A stretch of DNA of 64,000 bases, from positions 1-64,000 of the forward strand of contig CAVULE010000004.1 in the NCBI GenBank assembly GCA_963742315.1, read 5' to 3'. Within the stretch, counting starts at the first letter, position 1; every line of letters begins with the position of its first letter. This document shows positions 56,182 to 64,000 of this stretch, in pieces. The notes below the pieces were generated by a model. It was not told the DNA's origin. It worked only from the letters and a program-made list of their open reading frames with translations, and did not search any database. A program made the position numbers and the translations under genes. The stretch is from AV69 sp963742315 (lineage in GTDB: Bacteria; Verrucomicrobiota; Verrucomicrobiia; Chthoniobacterales; UBA10450).

Positions 56182-57815
56182 AATCAGTGCGCGCAGCATT
56201 TTGTTGTGTAGCCCTGTTCGCGTCCTGCGGTTGCGCCCATCTGGCGACGGTAAAGCAAACGCGGCCAGTAGTTCCGGCAACCGGAAGTGACAAACAACTG
56301 CAGCCGGCGATTCAGCGCTTGGCCGCTTGGGAACGAGAACAGCCGTTAGTTTCGTTAGGCGACGACCTCTTCGCCGCCAGATTCTCGTTGAATGTTCTGG
56401 AGCAGCAGCCGGACAACCTTTCCGCGCGAAATCTTTACAATTTCTCGGTAGCGCGCGCGGTTGCAAACCTCGAGCGCGCGAACATTCAACCGTGGCGACG
56501 CGAAGTTTCAGTAACTGTCGATCAAACAAACTATCTTCTTACGACGCCGAAGCCCGTTGATCAGGAACACGATCCGAGCCGATACGATTTGTTTCCGACC
56601 GATAGCTTGAAAATCAGCGGTCAATTTTTCAAAACGCGTCCATCGATAAGCGGAATCGGTGCGCCGTTGGTTGCTGTAGGTCGCGTAGAAAATCCGCGAT
56701 CTCGCGAGCAGTTTAAGCTTCGTCGTGTTTACGCACCGGTGACGGCGGTAATTAAATTCGCGGACAAGCGAGCGGAGTTGGAATTTGTCGATCCAATGAA
56801 AACGGAGCGCGTCGCGATCGGCAAACGAACTTTCCCGTTGGCCATCGATCTTAATGCGCCCACCGCGATGTTGATCGCGCGAGAGCGACCGGAGCGACTC
56901 GGATTCGCCCGCCTGATCAATCCGCAAAAGTACGCAGACACGACGCGGCTAACTCAGCTGCAGCAATTCGATCCCGCGCGGACGCCTGTGATTTTCGTGC
57001 ACGGTCTGCAAGAAACTGGATCGAGCTGGGCCCCGATGATCGACACCCTCCGGAATGACCCCTGGATAAGAGGTCATTACCAATTCTGGTTCTTCAGTTA
57101 CCCCAGCGGTTATCCTTATCCGTATTCAGCCGCGCTGTTCCGCCAAGATCTCGATGGAATCGATCGCGCGTTTCCCAACCACAAGCGCGTCGTGCTCATT
57201 GGCCACAGCATGGGCGGAATGATTTGCCGATTAATGATCACGGACGCGGGCGACAAAATCTGGCGCGACCTTTTTGGGACGTCTCCGGCCAAAACGCCGT
57301 TGGCGGGTGACGGGCGCAAACTTCTCGAAGAGTCGCTCGTGTTCAATCATCGGCCGGACGTTCAACGAGCGGTATTCATTTCAACACCGCATCGCGGCAG
57401 CAGGTTCGCGTCCGGCTGGATTGGACGCATTGGTTCAGGTCTCGTCAGAACTCCCCGCCTCTTCACCCCGATTTACCAGGAAATGAAACCGCTTCTGGTC
57501 GACGATCCCACCGCCACGGCGTTCAAACGCATGCCAAATAGCGTCGACACGCTCGAGCCTAACGATCGGTTTGTGCTCGCGGTCAACAAACTTCCCATAA
57601 CCCCCGGCATTCCATATCACTCGATTATGGGAGACCGCGGCCGCGGCGACACGCCGAACAGTTCCGACGGCATCGTTCCGTATTGGAGTTCTCATCTCGA
57701 TGGCGCGCAGTCGGAACTGATCGTCGATTCAGGTCACGACGCACAATCGAATCCGGAAGCGATTCACGAAGTTGCAAGGATTTTAAAAGAGAATCTCGCC
57801 ATTGGTTCGCGCTGA
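56178..57815 (+). CDS. Alpha/beta hydrolase, probable lipoprotein
   Basis: 545 intact residues. MKSVRAAFCCVALFASCGCA has a short signal with a cysteine after FAS, so a lipid anchor is likely. An N-terminal half of about 270 residues without a known fold precedes a hydrolase domain beginning TPVIFVHGLQETGSSWAPMI, with the nucleophile elbow VVLIGHSMGGMICRLMI, a STPHRGSRFASG lid region and a final DSGHDAQSNPEA histidine. It resembles esterases/lipases acting in the periplasm or outer membrane. ATGA overlap with the FUSC gene suggests co-translation. Confidence 0.88.
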   Translation: MKSVRAAFCCVALFASCGCAHLATVKQTRPVVPATGSDKQLQPAIQRLAAWEREQPLVSLGDDLFAARFSLNVLEQQPDNLSARNLYNFSVARAVANLERANIQPWRREVSVTVDQTNYLLTTPKPVDQEHDPSRYDLFPTDSLKISGQFFKTRPSISGIGAPLVAVGRVENPRSREQFKLRRVYAPVTAVIKFADKRAELEFVDPMKTERVAIGKRTFPLAIDLNAPTAMLIARERPERLGFARLINPQKYADTTRLTQLQQFDPARTPVIFVHGLQETGSSWAPMIDTLRNDPWIRGHYQFWFFSYPSGYPYPYSAALFRQDLDGIDRAFPNHKRVVLIGHSMGGMICRLMITDAGDKIWRDLFGTSPAKTPLAGDGRKLLEESLVFNHRPDVQRAVFISTPHRGSRFASGWIGRIGSGLVRTPRLFTPIYQEMKPLLVDDPTATAFKRMPNSVDTLEPNDRFVLAVNKLPITPGIPYHSIMGDRGRGDTPNSSDGIVPYWSSHLDGAQSELIVDSGHDAQSNPEAIHEVARILKENLAIGSR

Positions 57816-57822
57816 CCATCTC

Positions 57823-58857
57823 ATGAAGAAAATCCGCTGTCTCCTGGTTGTTCTATTAGCGATGTCGATCCAATTTGCGCGCGGCGCGGACTTGCCCACG
57901 GTGATTGATCGGCCGAGAGCGCAGGACGGACCAACTCAAGTCTCTGTCGGAATCTGGATCGCGGACATCACCAGCATCGACAGTGCGCAGCAAAGCTTCA
58001 CTGCTGAGATCGCAGTCGTGTTGCGCTGGAAAGATCCTCGTTTGGCCCACACCGGCAACGGCGTTGTCCGCTACCCAATTGAACAGGTTTGGCATCCCCG
58101 GGTCTCTATCGTGAACGAAACAAATTCCGTGAGTCGCAAGTTCCCGGACTCTGTCGAGGTCGAACCTGACGGCACGGTGAATTACCGTCAGCGCTACGCC
58201 GGAGCATTCACACAACCGTTACGACTGCGATCGTTTCCGCTCGACCGACAAACATTTCGTATCCAGCTCGTCGCCGTCCGCTACCGGCCCAACGAAGTCT
58301 CGTTTGTTCCGGACCAAGAGTGGATAAGCCACGGGCTCAAACAAGGGGCTGGAATCGCGCCATCGATTACACTGCCGGACTGGACAATTGAAAAGTGGGG
58401 TACGAGACGCCTGACTTACGCGCTGGCGCCGGGCTTCGATTACTCCGGTTACGCTTTCGAATTCACCGCTTCGCGCAACGTGCAACACTACATTTGGAAA
58501 GTGATCCTCCCACTTGTTCTCATTGTAATCATGTCGTGGGCGGTCTTCTGGATTACTCCGGGCGACGCGGGCCCACAGATCAGCATCGCGGTCACCTCGA
58601 TGCTTACTCTTATTGCTTATCGATTCGCCATCGACAACCAACTGCCGCGTCTCCCATACACAACCAACCTCGATGCCTTCATTTTGATGAGCACCGTGCT
58701 TGTCTTCTTTTCTTTCATTGAAGTGTTGGTGACGACGATATTGGAAAATCAAAAGCGGAATCGGCTGGCGATAACGATTGATCGTTCCTGCCGCGTGATC
58801 TTTCCTGTGATTTTCCTCTTGGCTTCAATGAAAATCTTTGTTCATCCACGCGGCTGA
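57823..58857 (+). CDS. Prokaryotic pentameric ligand-gated ion channel homologue
   Basis: 344 residues with signal peptide MKKIRCLLVVLLAMSIQFAR. The extracellular half is a beta-sandwich of the Cys-loop receptor type: QVSVGIWIADITSIDSAQQS, FTAEIAVVLRWKDPRLA, and LRLRSFPLDRQTFRIQLVAV, which is the loop region (FPLD) without the eukaryotic disulfide cysteines. Four membrane helices follow: IWKVILPLVLIVIMSWAVFW, ISIAVTSMLTLIAYRFAI (pore-lining M2), LDAFILMSTVLVFFSFIEV and VIFPVIFLLASMKIFV. This matches GLIC/ELIC-like bacterial channels in length and order. Ligand and ion preference are not evident. The start at 57823 is preferred over 57802. Confidence 0.88.
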   Translation: MKKIRCLLVVLLAMSIQFARGADLPTVIDRPRAQDGPTQVSVGIWIADITSIDSAQQSFTAEIAVVLRWKDPRLAHTGNGVVRYPIEQVWHPRVSIVNETNSVSRKFPDSVEVEPDGTVNYRQRYAGAFTQPLRLRSFPLDRQTFRIQLVAVRYRPNEVSFVPDQEWISHGLKQGAGIAPSITLPDWTIEKWGTRRLTYALAPGFDYSGYAFEFTASRNVQHYIWKVILPLVLIVIMSWAVFWITPGDAGPQISIAVTSMLTLIAYRFAIDNQLPRLPYTTNLDAFILMSTVLVFFSFIEVLVTTILENQKRNRLAITIDRSCRVIFPVIFLLASMKIFVHPRG

Positions 58858-59036
58858 GCTTCATATCAATTCGCCGTTGTGATTCAAAGTCGCTCGCAAC
58901 ACGTCTTCGAAGTCAGTCGCTGCACGATTAGCTACCGATGTGTAAGTCTGGCGCGTCCAAACTTGCTTTGATTGGAATCTCCAGCTCCCTTTGCAAATTG
59001 TACTAAGTTTTGTGCTAGTTTGAATGAGTTTGTAAT

Positions 59037-59118
59037 GCCAGGGTGGCGGAATTGGCAGACGCGCCAGACTTAGGATCTGGTGCCGAAAGGCGTGCAGGTT
59101 CGAGTCCTGTCCCTGGTA
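59037..59118 (+). tRNA. tRNA-Leu, anticodon UAG
   Basis: 82-nt cloverleaf. The acceptor stem pairs GCCAGGG with CCCTGGT (first pair G-U), the D region has TTGGCAGACGC, the anticodon arm CCAGACTTAGGATCTGG gives loop CTTAGGA with anticodon TAG, a long variable arm (TGCCGAAAGGCG) is typical of class II tRNA-Leu, and the T arm is CAGGTTCGAGTCCTG. The 3' CCA is not encoded (ACA follows). Confidence 0.96.
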
Positions 59119-59190
59119 CAATTATAGTGTTTAACACAGACCGGCGGAGCCGCGACCAGGATGCAGGTTCATGTCGGGTGGGCACCCTCT

Positions 59191-59273
59191 TGTCATTCTG
59201 AGCGCAGTCGAGGAATCTCTAATTTTTAACAGAGGAATAGTAAGAGATGTCTCGACTTTCGCTCGACATGACA
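59191..59273. repeat. Large imperfect intergenic palindrome (TGTCAT type)
   Basis: The arm starting TGTCATTCTGAGCGCAGTCG pairs with the arm ending GCTCGACATGACA over about 30 bases around a 22-base loop. The sequence is of the TGTCAT...GAGCG...GTCGA kind found as dispersed intergenic palindromes in many environmental genomes. It lies between tRNA-Leu and the minus-strand phosphatase gene. Confidence 0.75.
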
Positions 59274-59371
59274 AAGTAGCTCCCTCGACGGCGCAAGAGC
59301 GCGCGGGCGCGGACTGACTGCATGAGAGTCTTTCCAGAAACAAAAATGCAACCGATAGTAGTGCTACAACA

Positions 59372-60988
59372 TCACTTGGCCTGGAAGGAACCGTTGCCTT
59401 CGTCGATGTACTCACCCGTGAGATAGTGCGAAACGTGGAAGGTTTGTTTCCAACGACCATCGCTAAAGTCGCGCGAGGCTTCCAAGATTTGACTCCGCAG
59501 TTCTGAGGAAGGCTTCTCGGAAAGATTCCGTCGAGCTTCCATCAAACCCCGACCAACAATTTCCTGAGGAACAGGCAAATCCAAAATCTGAATTATTTCA
59601 CGCGCAATATCGACGTTTGCGGTCGGCATTTTGTCTTCAAAACCAACTTGGAAATCCGGGCCCGCCGTGATGAGCGTATTGTGAACATCGAACGCACTTA
59701 GGGTCGCGTGGGTCCCCTCACCAGCTTTGCGATTCCAATCGGCCTCGATCATCCCTTGAACGCCAAACTGACCGCTTTGGCCGGTCCAATCGAAAGACAT
59801 CACAATGTCAGCGGCGCCCGATGTATCTATTCGCGCTGCGTTGAGGGGGAACGTCCCATCCAGTTTGTCGCGGGTGAAAATGACTCCCGCGAAATCGCTG
59901 TGCTGTAACCAATCGACCAAGCGTCGAGTAACTGCTCGATCGTGATCACGCACATAAAACGAGATCGTCCCACCGTTTCCACAGACAAGAATGTCGCCGG
60001 GCTTCGGCGCCTCGGAAAATTCCTTGGCGACGTGAAAGCCGGCTTCGCTCAAGAGCGCGACGACGTCGATGGAACGGCGGATCGTGGAGAAGCCGTGATC
60101 GGAAACGACGAAGACATCGGTGGAATCGCGAACCCGTTTCTTTTCCAGCGCACTCAATACCATGGCCAGGTCGCCATCAACCGCTTTGATGGCAGCGAGC
60201 GCTTCGGGGGACCCCGGGGCATGGTTATGTTCTGAAAGATCGGGTTCGCTCAGCCAGAGAAGTGAAAAGTCTGAAACGCCGTCACGCCATAAAAATTCGG
60301 TAAGAGCGCGCGTTGCAAAATCGTTTCGCTGCACTGTCGTTGCGCGCGGATCATCGGGAATCGGCCCGAGCAATTTTATCATTTCCTCCCGTGCAGAGGA
60401 ATCCAGCGGCGCCGCCGCGAAAATCGTGAGTGGTTTTCCTTTTATTCGGACCACGGTCCAGTCGTTGTGGCGATCAAAAAGCATTGCGACTGATTTTGCT
60501 CCCACCAGGGCGACTTTCTTTCCCGCAGCGCGCAATGATTCCACGAATGTTGGCACAGTAAGATATTTGCCGCCGGAGATTTCGTCCCCGTGTCTGATTG
60601 AATCTGGGTCGCCCATGTCGATGGGTTGGCGTGAATTAATCGCTGGACGAAATTCCAGGTTGGCCGCAAGCCCGTTCCGATTCGGATAACAACCGGTGGC
60701 GAGCGCGGCCCCATTTACATCCGTCGCGGTCGGATAAACGGCGTGATGATTGCGGAAACGAACGCCGGCGCGCGCCAGTTTATCGAGGGTGGGCGAATAT
60801 TTTTCGGTGACGAAATCCGGGCGCATGCCATCCCAAACGACAAGAACTACGTGACGCGGAGTCGCAGTCGACGCGGCTGCCACCAGAAGAGCGGGCTGAC
60901 CCGACAAAGCTGCGATTAGAATTAAAAGGAATCTTCGGAAGCGGGTTTTCAATAGCGCGATCTTCGGTTGAAGAACGTAAGTTGTCAT
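59372..60988 (-). CDS. Alkaline phosphatase / nucleotide pyrophosphatase superfamily enzyme
   Basis: About 538 residues from ATG 60988 (MTTYVLQPKIALLKTRFRRF), with an N-terminal hydrophobic segment FLLILIAALSGQPALLVAAA, so probably exported. The metal site is built from HVVLVVWDGMRPDFV, the nucleophile Thr in HAVYPTATDVNGAALATG, LLWLSEPDLSEHNHAPGS, FVVSDHGFSTI and GEGTHATLSAFDVHN. This fits the type I phosphodiesterase/ENPP-like group. The frame extends upstream to 61054, but those codons cross the second TGTCAT repeat. Substrate unknown. Confidence 0.9.
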   Translation of the reverse strand: MTTYVLQPKIALLKTRFRRFLLILIAALSGQPALLVAAASTATPRHVVLVVWDGMRPDFVTEKYSPTLDKLARAGVRFRNHHAVYPTATDVNGAALATGCYPNRNGLAANLEFRPAINSRQPIDMGDPDSIRHGDEISGGKYLTVPTFVESLRAAGKKVALVGAKSVAMLFDRHNDWTVVRIKGKPLTIFAAAPLDSSAREEMIKLLGPIPDDPRATTVQRNDFATRALTEFLWRDGVSDFSLLWLSEPDLSEHNHAPGSPEALAAIKAVDGDLAMVLSALEKKRVRDSTDVFVVSDHGFSTIRRSIDVVALLSEAGFHVAKEFSEAPKPGDILVCGNGGTISFYVRDHDRAVTRRLVDWLQHSDFAGVIFTRDKLDGTFPLNAARIDTSGAADIVMSFDWTGQSGQFGVQGMIEADWNRKAGEGTHATLSAFDVHNTLITAGPDFQVGFEDKMPTANVDIAREIIQILDLPVPQEIVGRGLMEARRNLSEKPSSELRSQILEASRDFSDGRWKQTFHVSHYLTGEYIDEGNGSFQAK

Positions 60989-61115
60989 CCCAAGCGAATG
61001 CGACCAACCTCTCATTTGCTGAATACTCACACAGGCTTGAAAAATTTTGACCAACTGCGAGGTCCCTCGGTCCGAGCCGGACTCGCGTTGTCTACGCGGC
61101 TCGGGATGACAGAAT
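60983..61115. repeat. Second TGTCAT-type inverted repeat pair
   Basis: TGTCATCCCAAGCGAATGCG at 60984 has an inverted partner, GGCTCGGGATGACAG, ending near 61113. Between them lie CGAGGTCCCTCGG and GCCGGACTCGCG, which are further self-complementary. Related in sequence to 59191-59273 and located at the other end of the same phosphatase gene. Confidence 0.5.
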
Positions 61116-61145
61116 GTTAGCTTCCCGTTTCGAATTAGGTCGACG

Positions 61146-61676
61146 TTGTGGCTTGCCAGCGCCGCACGGGCCGCTAAAAATCGTGGTGTGGCCCACGACG
61201 TTCAATCCCGCAACGGCAAGGTTCCGCGTGAGATCGAACGGAAATTTTTGCTGAAACGATTGCCGCCGAATCTGCGGCACTTTCACAGTCGGACCATCGA
61301 GCAGGGTTATCTCTCGGTGAAGACCGACGGCACGCAGATTCGTTTGCGCAAATCCGGCCGGCGTCATTCGCTCACAATCAAACGCGGTCGCGGTTTGTCG
61401 CGACAGGAAATTGAAATCGATCTGACCCGCGATCAGTTTGAGGAGCTGTGGCCAGCGACGGCGGGCTGTCGTTTAACAAAAACGCGCTACGATGTTCCAT
61501 TTGGAAAACACACGATTGAGATCGATGTTTATCGCGGCCGAAACGAAGGGCTGGTCGTTGCGGAAGTTGAATTCAGGGACGAGCGCGAATGCCGGCTCTT
61601 TCAACCGCCGGAGTGGTTTGCGACGGAAGTGAGCGGGAAATCGCGTTACAGCAACGTGCGACTGGCGCGGGAGTAA
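61146..61676 (+). CDS. CYTH domain protein
   Basis: About 160-176 residues. The CYTH signature ExExK is REIERKFLLKRLPPNL, followed by GYLSVKTDGTQIRLRKSGRR and HSLTIKRGRGLSRQEIEIDL, with acidic and basic residues lining the tunnel that binds triphosphate or polyphosphate, and TIEIDVYRGRNEGLVVAEVE. The first ~25 codons before KVPREIERKF are doubtful; GTG codons near 61186 are alternatives. The CHAD gene follows 4 bases later, the usual polyphosphate-linked partner. Confidence 0.9.
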   Translation: MWLASAARAAKNRGVAHDVQSRNGKVPREIERKFLLKRLPPNLRHFHSRTIEQGYLSVKTDGTQIRLRKSGRRHSLTIKRGRGLSRQEIEIDLTRDQFEELWPATAGCRLTKTRYDVPFGKHTIEIDVYRGRNEGLVVAEVEFRDERECRLFQPPEWFATEVSGKSRYSNVRLARE

Positions 61677-61680
61677 AACG

Positions 61681-62625
61681 ATGAGTTATCAATTGCGACG
61701 CAATCAAACATTGGGCGCCAATCTTCGGCGGATTTGCCAAAAGCAGGTCGAGGGCGCGCTGGAAATCGTCCGCGGCGAGAGGGAGGCGAACGATACGCCC
61801 GTGCACGAGACGCGAAAGCATCTGAAAAAAGCGCGCGCAGCTTCGCAGATGGTATCGGATGAAATCGGGCGTCCGCGCTTCAAGAAACAGGACCATTGTT
61901 TCCGCGACATCGCCCGGCTGATTTCGGACGTGCGAGACGCGGAGGTGCGCTTGCAAACGGTGCGGCAATTACAGGAGATCACGCGGCGCACCTCGCAGCA
62001 GACATTCCATAAAACAGAGGAGCTGCTTCTGGCGGAACTGGAACATTTCATGGCAGCATTTGCGGACTGGCAAAAACAGGCGGCGCCGCAGTTGGAGAAG
62101 TTGCAGGAAGAAATTGAAGCATGGCCCGTCGAAAACCTCGATTGCAAAAAGATTCGCTGCGCGGCGCAACGCGCTTACAAAACCGCGCGTCATGCCTTGG
62201 ACTGCGCAAAGACCAAACCGACACCGGAGAATTTCCACGAATTTCGCAGCGAAGCGAAGCGGCTGCTTTATCAGTTGCGAATTTTGCGACCAATCAATCC
62301 CCTCGTCATCGGCGCCTTGATTGATGATCTCGATTCGGTGGGCGAGATCTTCGGGCGATCGCACGATCTGTATTTCCTGGGCGAACGATTACGGCGCGAC
62401 GATGGGCAACCGCCCACACGAGAGACGCGGGAATTGGTGGCGGTGATCGAGGCGACCGAAGTGGAATTGCAAAACCGCGGCCTCGATCTGGCGGAACGAT
62501 TTTTCGAGGAGCGTCCGCGCGATTTTGGGTATCGACTTGGCACCTGGCTGCAGCAGTGGCTGAGGGGCGAAGCACCTACCGTAGCCGACGCGCTGGTGTG
62601 CCATGACGCCAGCGTTTTGAACTAA
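61681..62625 (+). CDS. CHAD domain protein
   Basis: 314 intact residues, MSYQLRRNQTLGANLRRICQ. Two helical halves have the conserved histidines and lysines: PVHETRKHLKKARAASQMVS and ENFHEFRSEAKRLLYQLRIL. CHAD proteins bind polyphosphate granules. It forms a pair with the CYTH protein four bases upstream, suggesting polyphosphate binding or turnover as their joint task. Confidence 0.92.
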   Translation: MSYQLRRNQTLGANLRRICQKQVEGALEIVRGEREANDTPVHETRKHLKKARAASQMVSDEIGRPRFKKQDHCFRDIARLISDVRDAEVRLQTVRQLQEITRRTSQQTFHKTEELLLAELEHFMAAFADWQKQAAPQLEKLQEEIEAWPVENLDCKKIRCAAQRAYKTARHALDCAKTKPTPENFHEFRSEAKRLLYQLRILRPINPLVIGALIDDLDSVGEIFGRSHDLYFLGERLRRDDGQPPTRETRELVAVIEATEVELQNRGLDLAERFFEERPRDFGYRLGTWLQQWLRGEAPTVADALVCHDASVLN

Positions 62626-62831
62626 CCGGCGGAACTTACCGAACCGAGCCGATAGTCGGACGCGATGGGTCGAGCAGTCTTTCCTCGATGTTAAAGCACG
62701 TGCGGCACAGCCGCCTTTATTTAGCATCGCCAGACGGAGTGGCCGATCCACCTAACGCGTTGTTGAAGGAGCGGTTTCAATTTCGACCAAGCTCGCCGAA
62801 GGGACCTTGCCGATCAGCCTTAGATCAAAAG

Positions 62832-64000
62832 CTAATAGCGGTAGTGTTCTGACTTGTAGGGCCCGTCCACCGGTATGCCGAGATAATCGGCCTGTTCTTT
62901 ACTTAGTTTCGTTAGTTTGACGCCAATTTTATTGAGATGGAGGCGAGCTACTTCTTCGTCCAGCTTCTTGCTCAGAACATATACGCCTGCCTTGTAGGTA
63001 TCGCGATTCTTCCAAAGATCGAGTTGCGCCAGGACCTGATTAGAAAACGAATTCGACATGACAAAGCTCGGGTGACCTGTGGCACAGCCAAGGTTTACCA
63101 AACGACCTTCGGCCAACAAGAAGATCTCATGATCATCCGGGAAACTGTATTTATCTACCTGCGGTTTGATGTTGGTGCGCCTGACTCCTTTGGCAGAGTT
63201 CAACTTGTCGACCTGAACTTCGTTATCAAAATGTCCGATGTTCGCCACGATGGCCTGGTCCTTCATCCGCTCGATATGTTCGAGCCTGATTACATCGAGG
63301 TTGCCAGTAGCAGTGATGTAGATATCGCCACGACCAAGAGTCTCTTCGATGGTAGTCACTTCGTAACCTTCCATCGCGGCCTGCAACGCATTGATCGGAT
63401 CGATCTCCGTGATGATGACGCGCGCACCCTGACCACGGAGCGATTGCGCACAACCTTTGCCGACATCACCGTAACCACAAACTACCGCCACTTTGCCGGC
63501 AATCATGACATCGAGCGCGCGGTTTAACCCGTCAACCAGCGAATGCCGGCAGCCATAAAGGTTATCGAATTTCGATTTGGTGACCGAATCATTGACGTTG
63601 ATCGCAGGGACAAGGAGCCGGTTTTCCTGATGCATTTTGTAAAGTCGATGCACCCCAGTGGTTGTTTCCTCGGAAACACCTCGCCATTCCTTCACAATCT
63701 CGTGCCAGCGAAACGGATTTTCGCGCTGAACCTCCAGCAGCAAATCTTTTATCACCTGCTCTTCCCGGTTGGTCGATTTTGTTTTCGCCCAATCACTGCC
63801 TTCCTCGAGTTCGTACCCTTTGTGAATGAGCAGGGTCGCGTCGCCGCCATCATCGACCACAAGTTGGGGGCCTTTGCCGTCGGGATGGGAGAGAGCGCGA
63901 TAGGTGCACCACCAATAATCTTCAAGCGATTCCCCCTTCCAGGCGAAAACCGAGACGCCGGACTTTGCCATCGCGGCCGCGGCATGATCTTGCGTCGAAA
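62832..64000 (-). CDS. ahcY: Adenosylhomocysteinase, 5' partial
   Basis: Hydrolyses S-adenosylhomocysteine to adenosine and homocysteine, freeing methyltransferases from inhibition. The last ~389 residues lie in the window; the frame is open to the end (STQDHAAAAMAKSG precedes 63971). Motifs: PAINVNDSVTKSKFDNLYGC with active-site Asn, Lys and Asp, the NAD site VAVVCGYGDVGKGCAQSLRG, and the strictly conserved C-terminus DGPYKSEHYRY. Its 5' region, where an SAH riboswitch might lie, is outside. Confidence 0.97.
   Translation of the reverse strand, partial: STQDHAAAAMAKSGVSVFAWKGESLEDYWWCTYRALSHPDGKGPQLVVDDGGDATLLIHKGYELEEGSDWAKTKSTNREEQVIKDLLLEVQRENPFRWHEIVKEWRGVSEETTTGVHRLYKMHQENRLLVPAINVNDSVTKSKFDNLYGCRHSLVDGLNRALDVMIAGKVAVVCGYGDVGKGCAQSLRGQGARVIITEIDPINALQAAMEGYEVTTIEETLGRGDIYITATGNLDVIRLEHIERMKDQAIVANIGHFDNEVQVDKLNSAKGVRRTNIKPQVDKYSFPDDHEIFLLAEGRLVNLGCATGHPSFVMSNSFSNQVLAQLDLWKNRDTYKAGVYVLSKKLDEEVARLHLNKIGVKLTKLSKEQADYLGIPVDGPYKSEHYRY

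Noticed and set aside
62626..62831. Possible small gene or RNA between CHAD and ahcY
   Set aside because: No start with ribosome-binding site, no strong hairpin with T run and no repeat; I see nothing supportable in these 206 bases.

Overview
The window reads like a soil Verrucomicrobiota chromosome segment (Chthoniobacterales-like; moderate confidence, inferred from gene types only). The pointers are an ECF sigma factor followed by large zinc-ribbon Ser/Thr kinases with TolB-like and TPR sensor halves, CydAB of the CioAB type, and a mix of enzymes and porins typical of that phylum. Many genes between 1 and 49.3 kb are broken by single-base indels although their protein signatures are intact end to end; from about 49.3 to 64 kb the genes are clean. 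I therefore treat most breaks as probable consensus errors and give reconstructed gene spans, keeping 'pseudogene' for true fragments.

Layout. 0-5 kb: sigma-54 activator (5' partial), a SIR2-like gene on the minus strand, LysR, DoxX and a zinc-independent quinone oxidoreductase. 5.2-15 kb: ECF sigma factor and three tandem Ser/Thr kinases sharing nearly identical catalytic halves and repeated upstream blocks, then a FUSC-type membrane protein. 15.6-18 kb: a nest of very small genes, several encoding related single-span membrane proteins, plus panD. 18-27.7 kb: a keto-acid/overflow-metabolism island (2-keto acid decarboxylase, aldehyde dehydrogenase, acetolactate decarboxylase and synthase, acetoacetate decarboxylase, pyruvate oxidase, SDR). 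27.7-28.3 kb: gene remnants. 28.3-34.4 kb: RND efflux permease, adaptor and an OprB-like porin. 34.4-34.7 kb: MITE-like inverted repeat. 34.8-36.7 kb: small proteins and a MaoC hydratase. 36.8-50.5 kb: acyl-CoA catabolism (glutaryl-CoA-dehydrogenase-like enzyme, two crotonases, two class III CoA-transferases, hydroxyacyl-CoA dehydrogenase, acyl-CoA ligase) around a cytochrome bd-type oxidase. 50.5-64 kb: NDH-2, hemA, an MdtNO-like exporter, an alpha/beta hydrolase, a pentameric ligand-gated channel homologue, tRNA-Leu(UAG), a phosphodiesterase-like enzyme, CYTH and CHAD proteins, and ahcY.

The most unusual feature is a short dispersed element, found about 14 times and only on the plus strand between 15.6 and 50.9 kb, almost always within 50 bases of a start codon. 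It carries a mini reading frame that in the best copies translates as MSIFERLRK followed by a stop, and ends in a purine-rich GAGAAAG that could act as a ribosome-binding site. Some copies add an upstream palindrome (TTTCAC, five bases, GTGAAA) and a further ~60 conserved bases. Copies precede the keto-acid decarboxylase, acetoacetate decarboxylase, MaoC hydratase, YWTD propeller, CoA-transferase, NDH-2 and a family of paralogous tiny membrane proteins. It may be a shared leader that defines a regulon, or a mobile 5' leader cassette; I know of no described counterpart.
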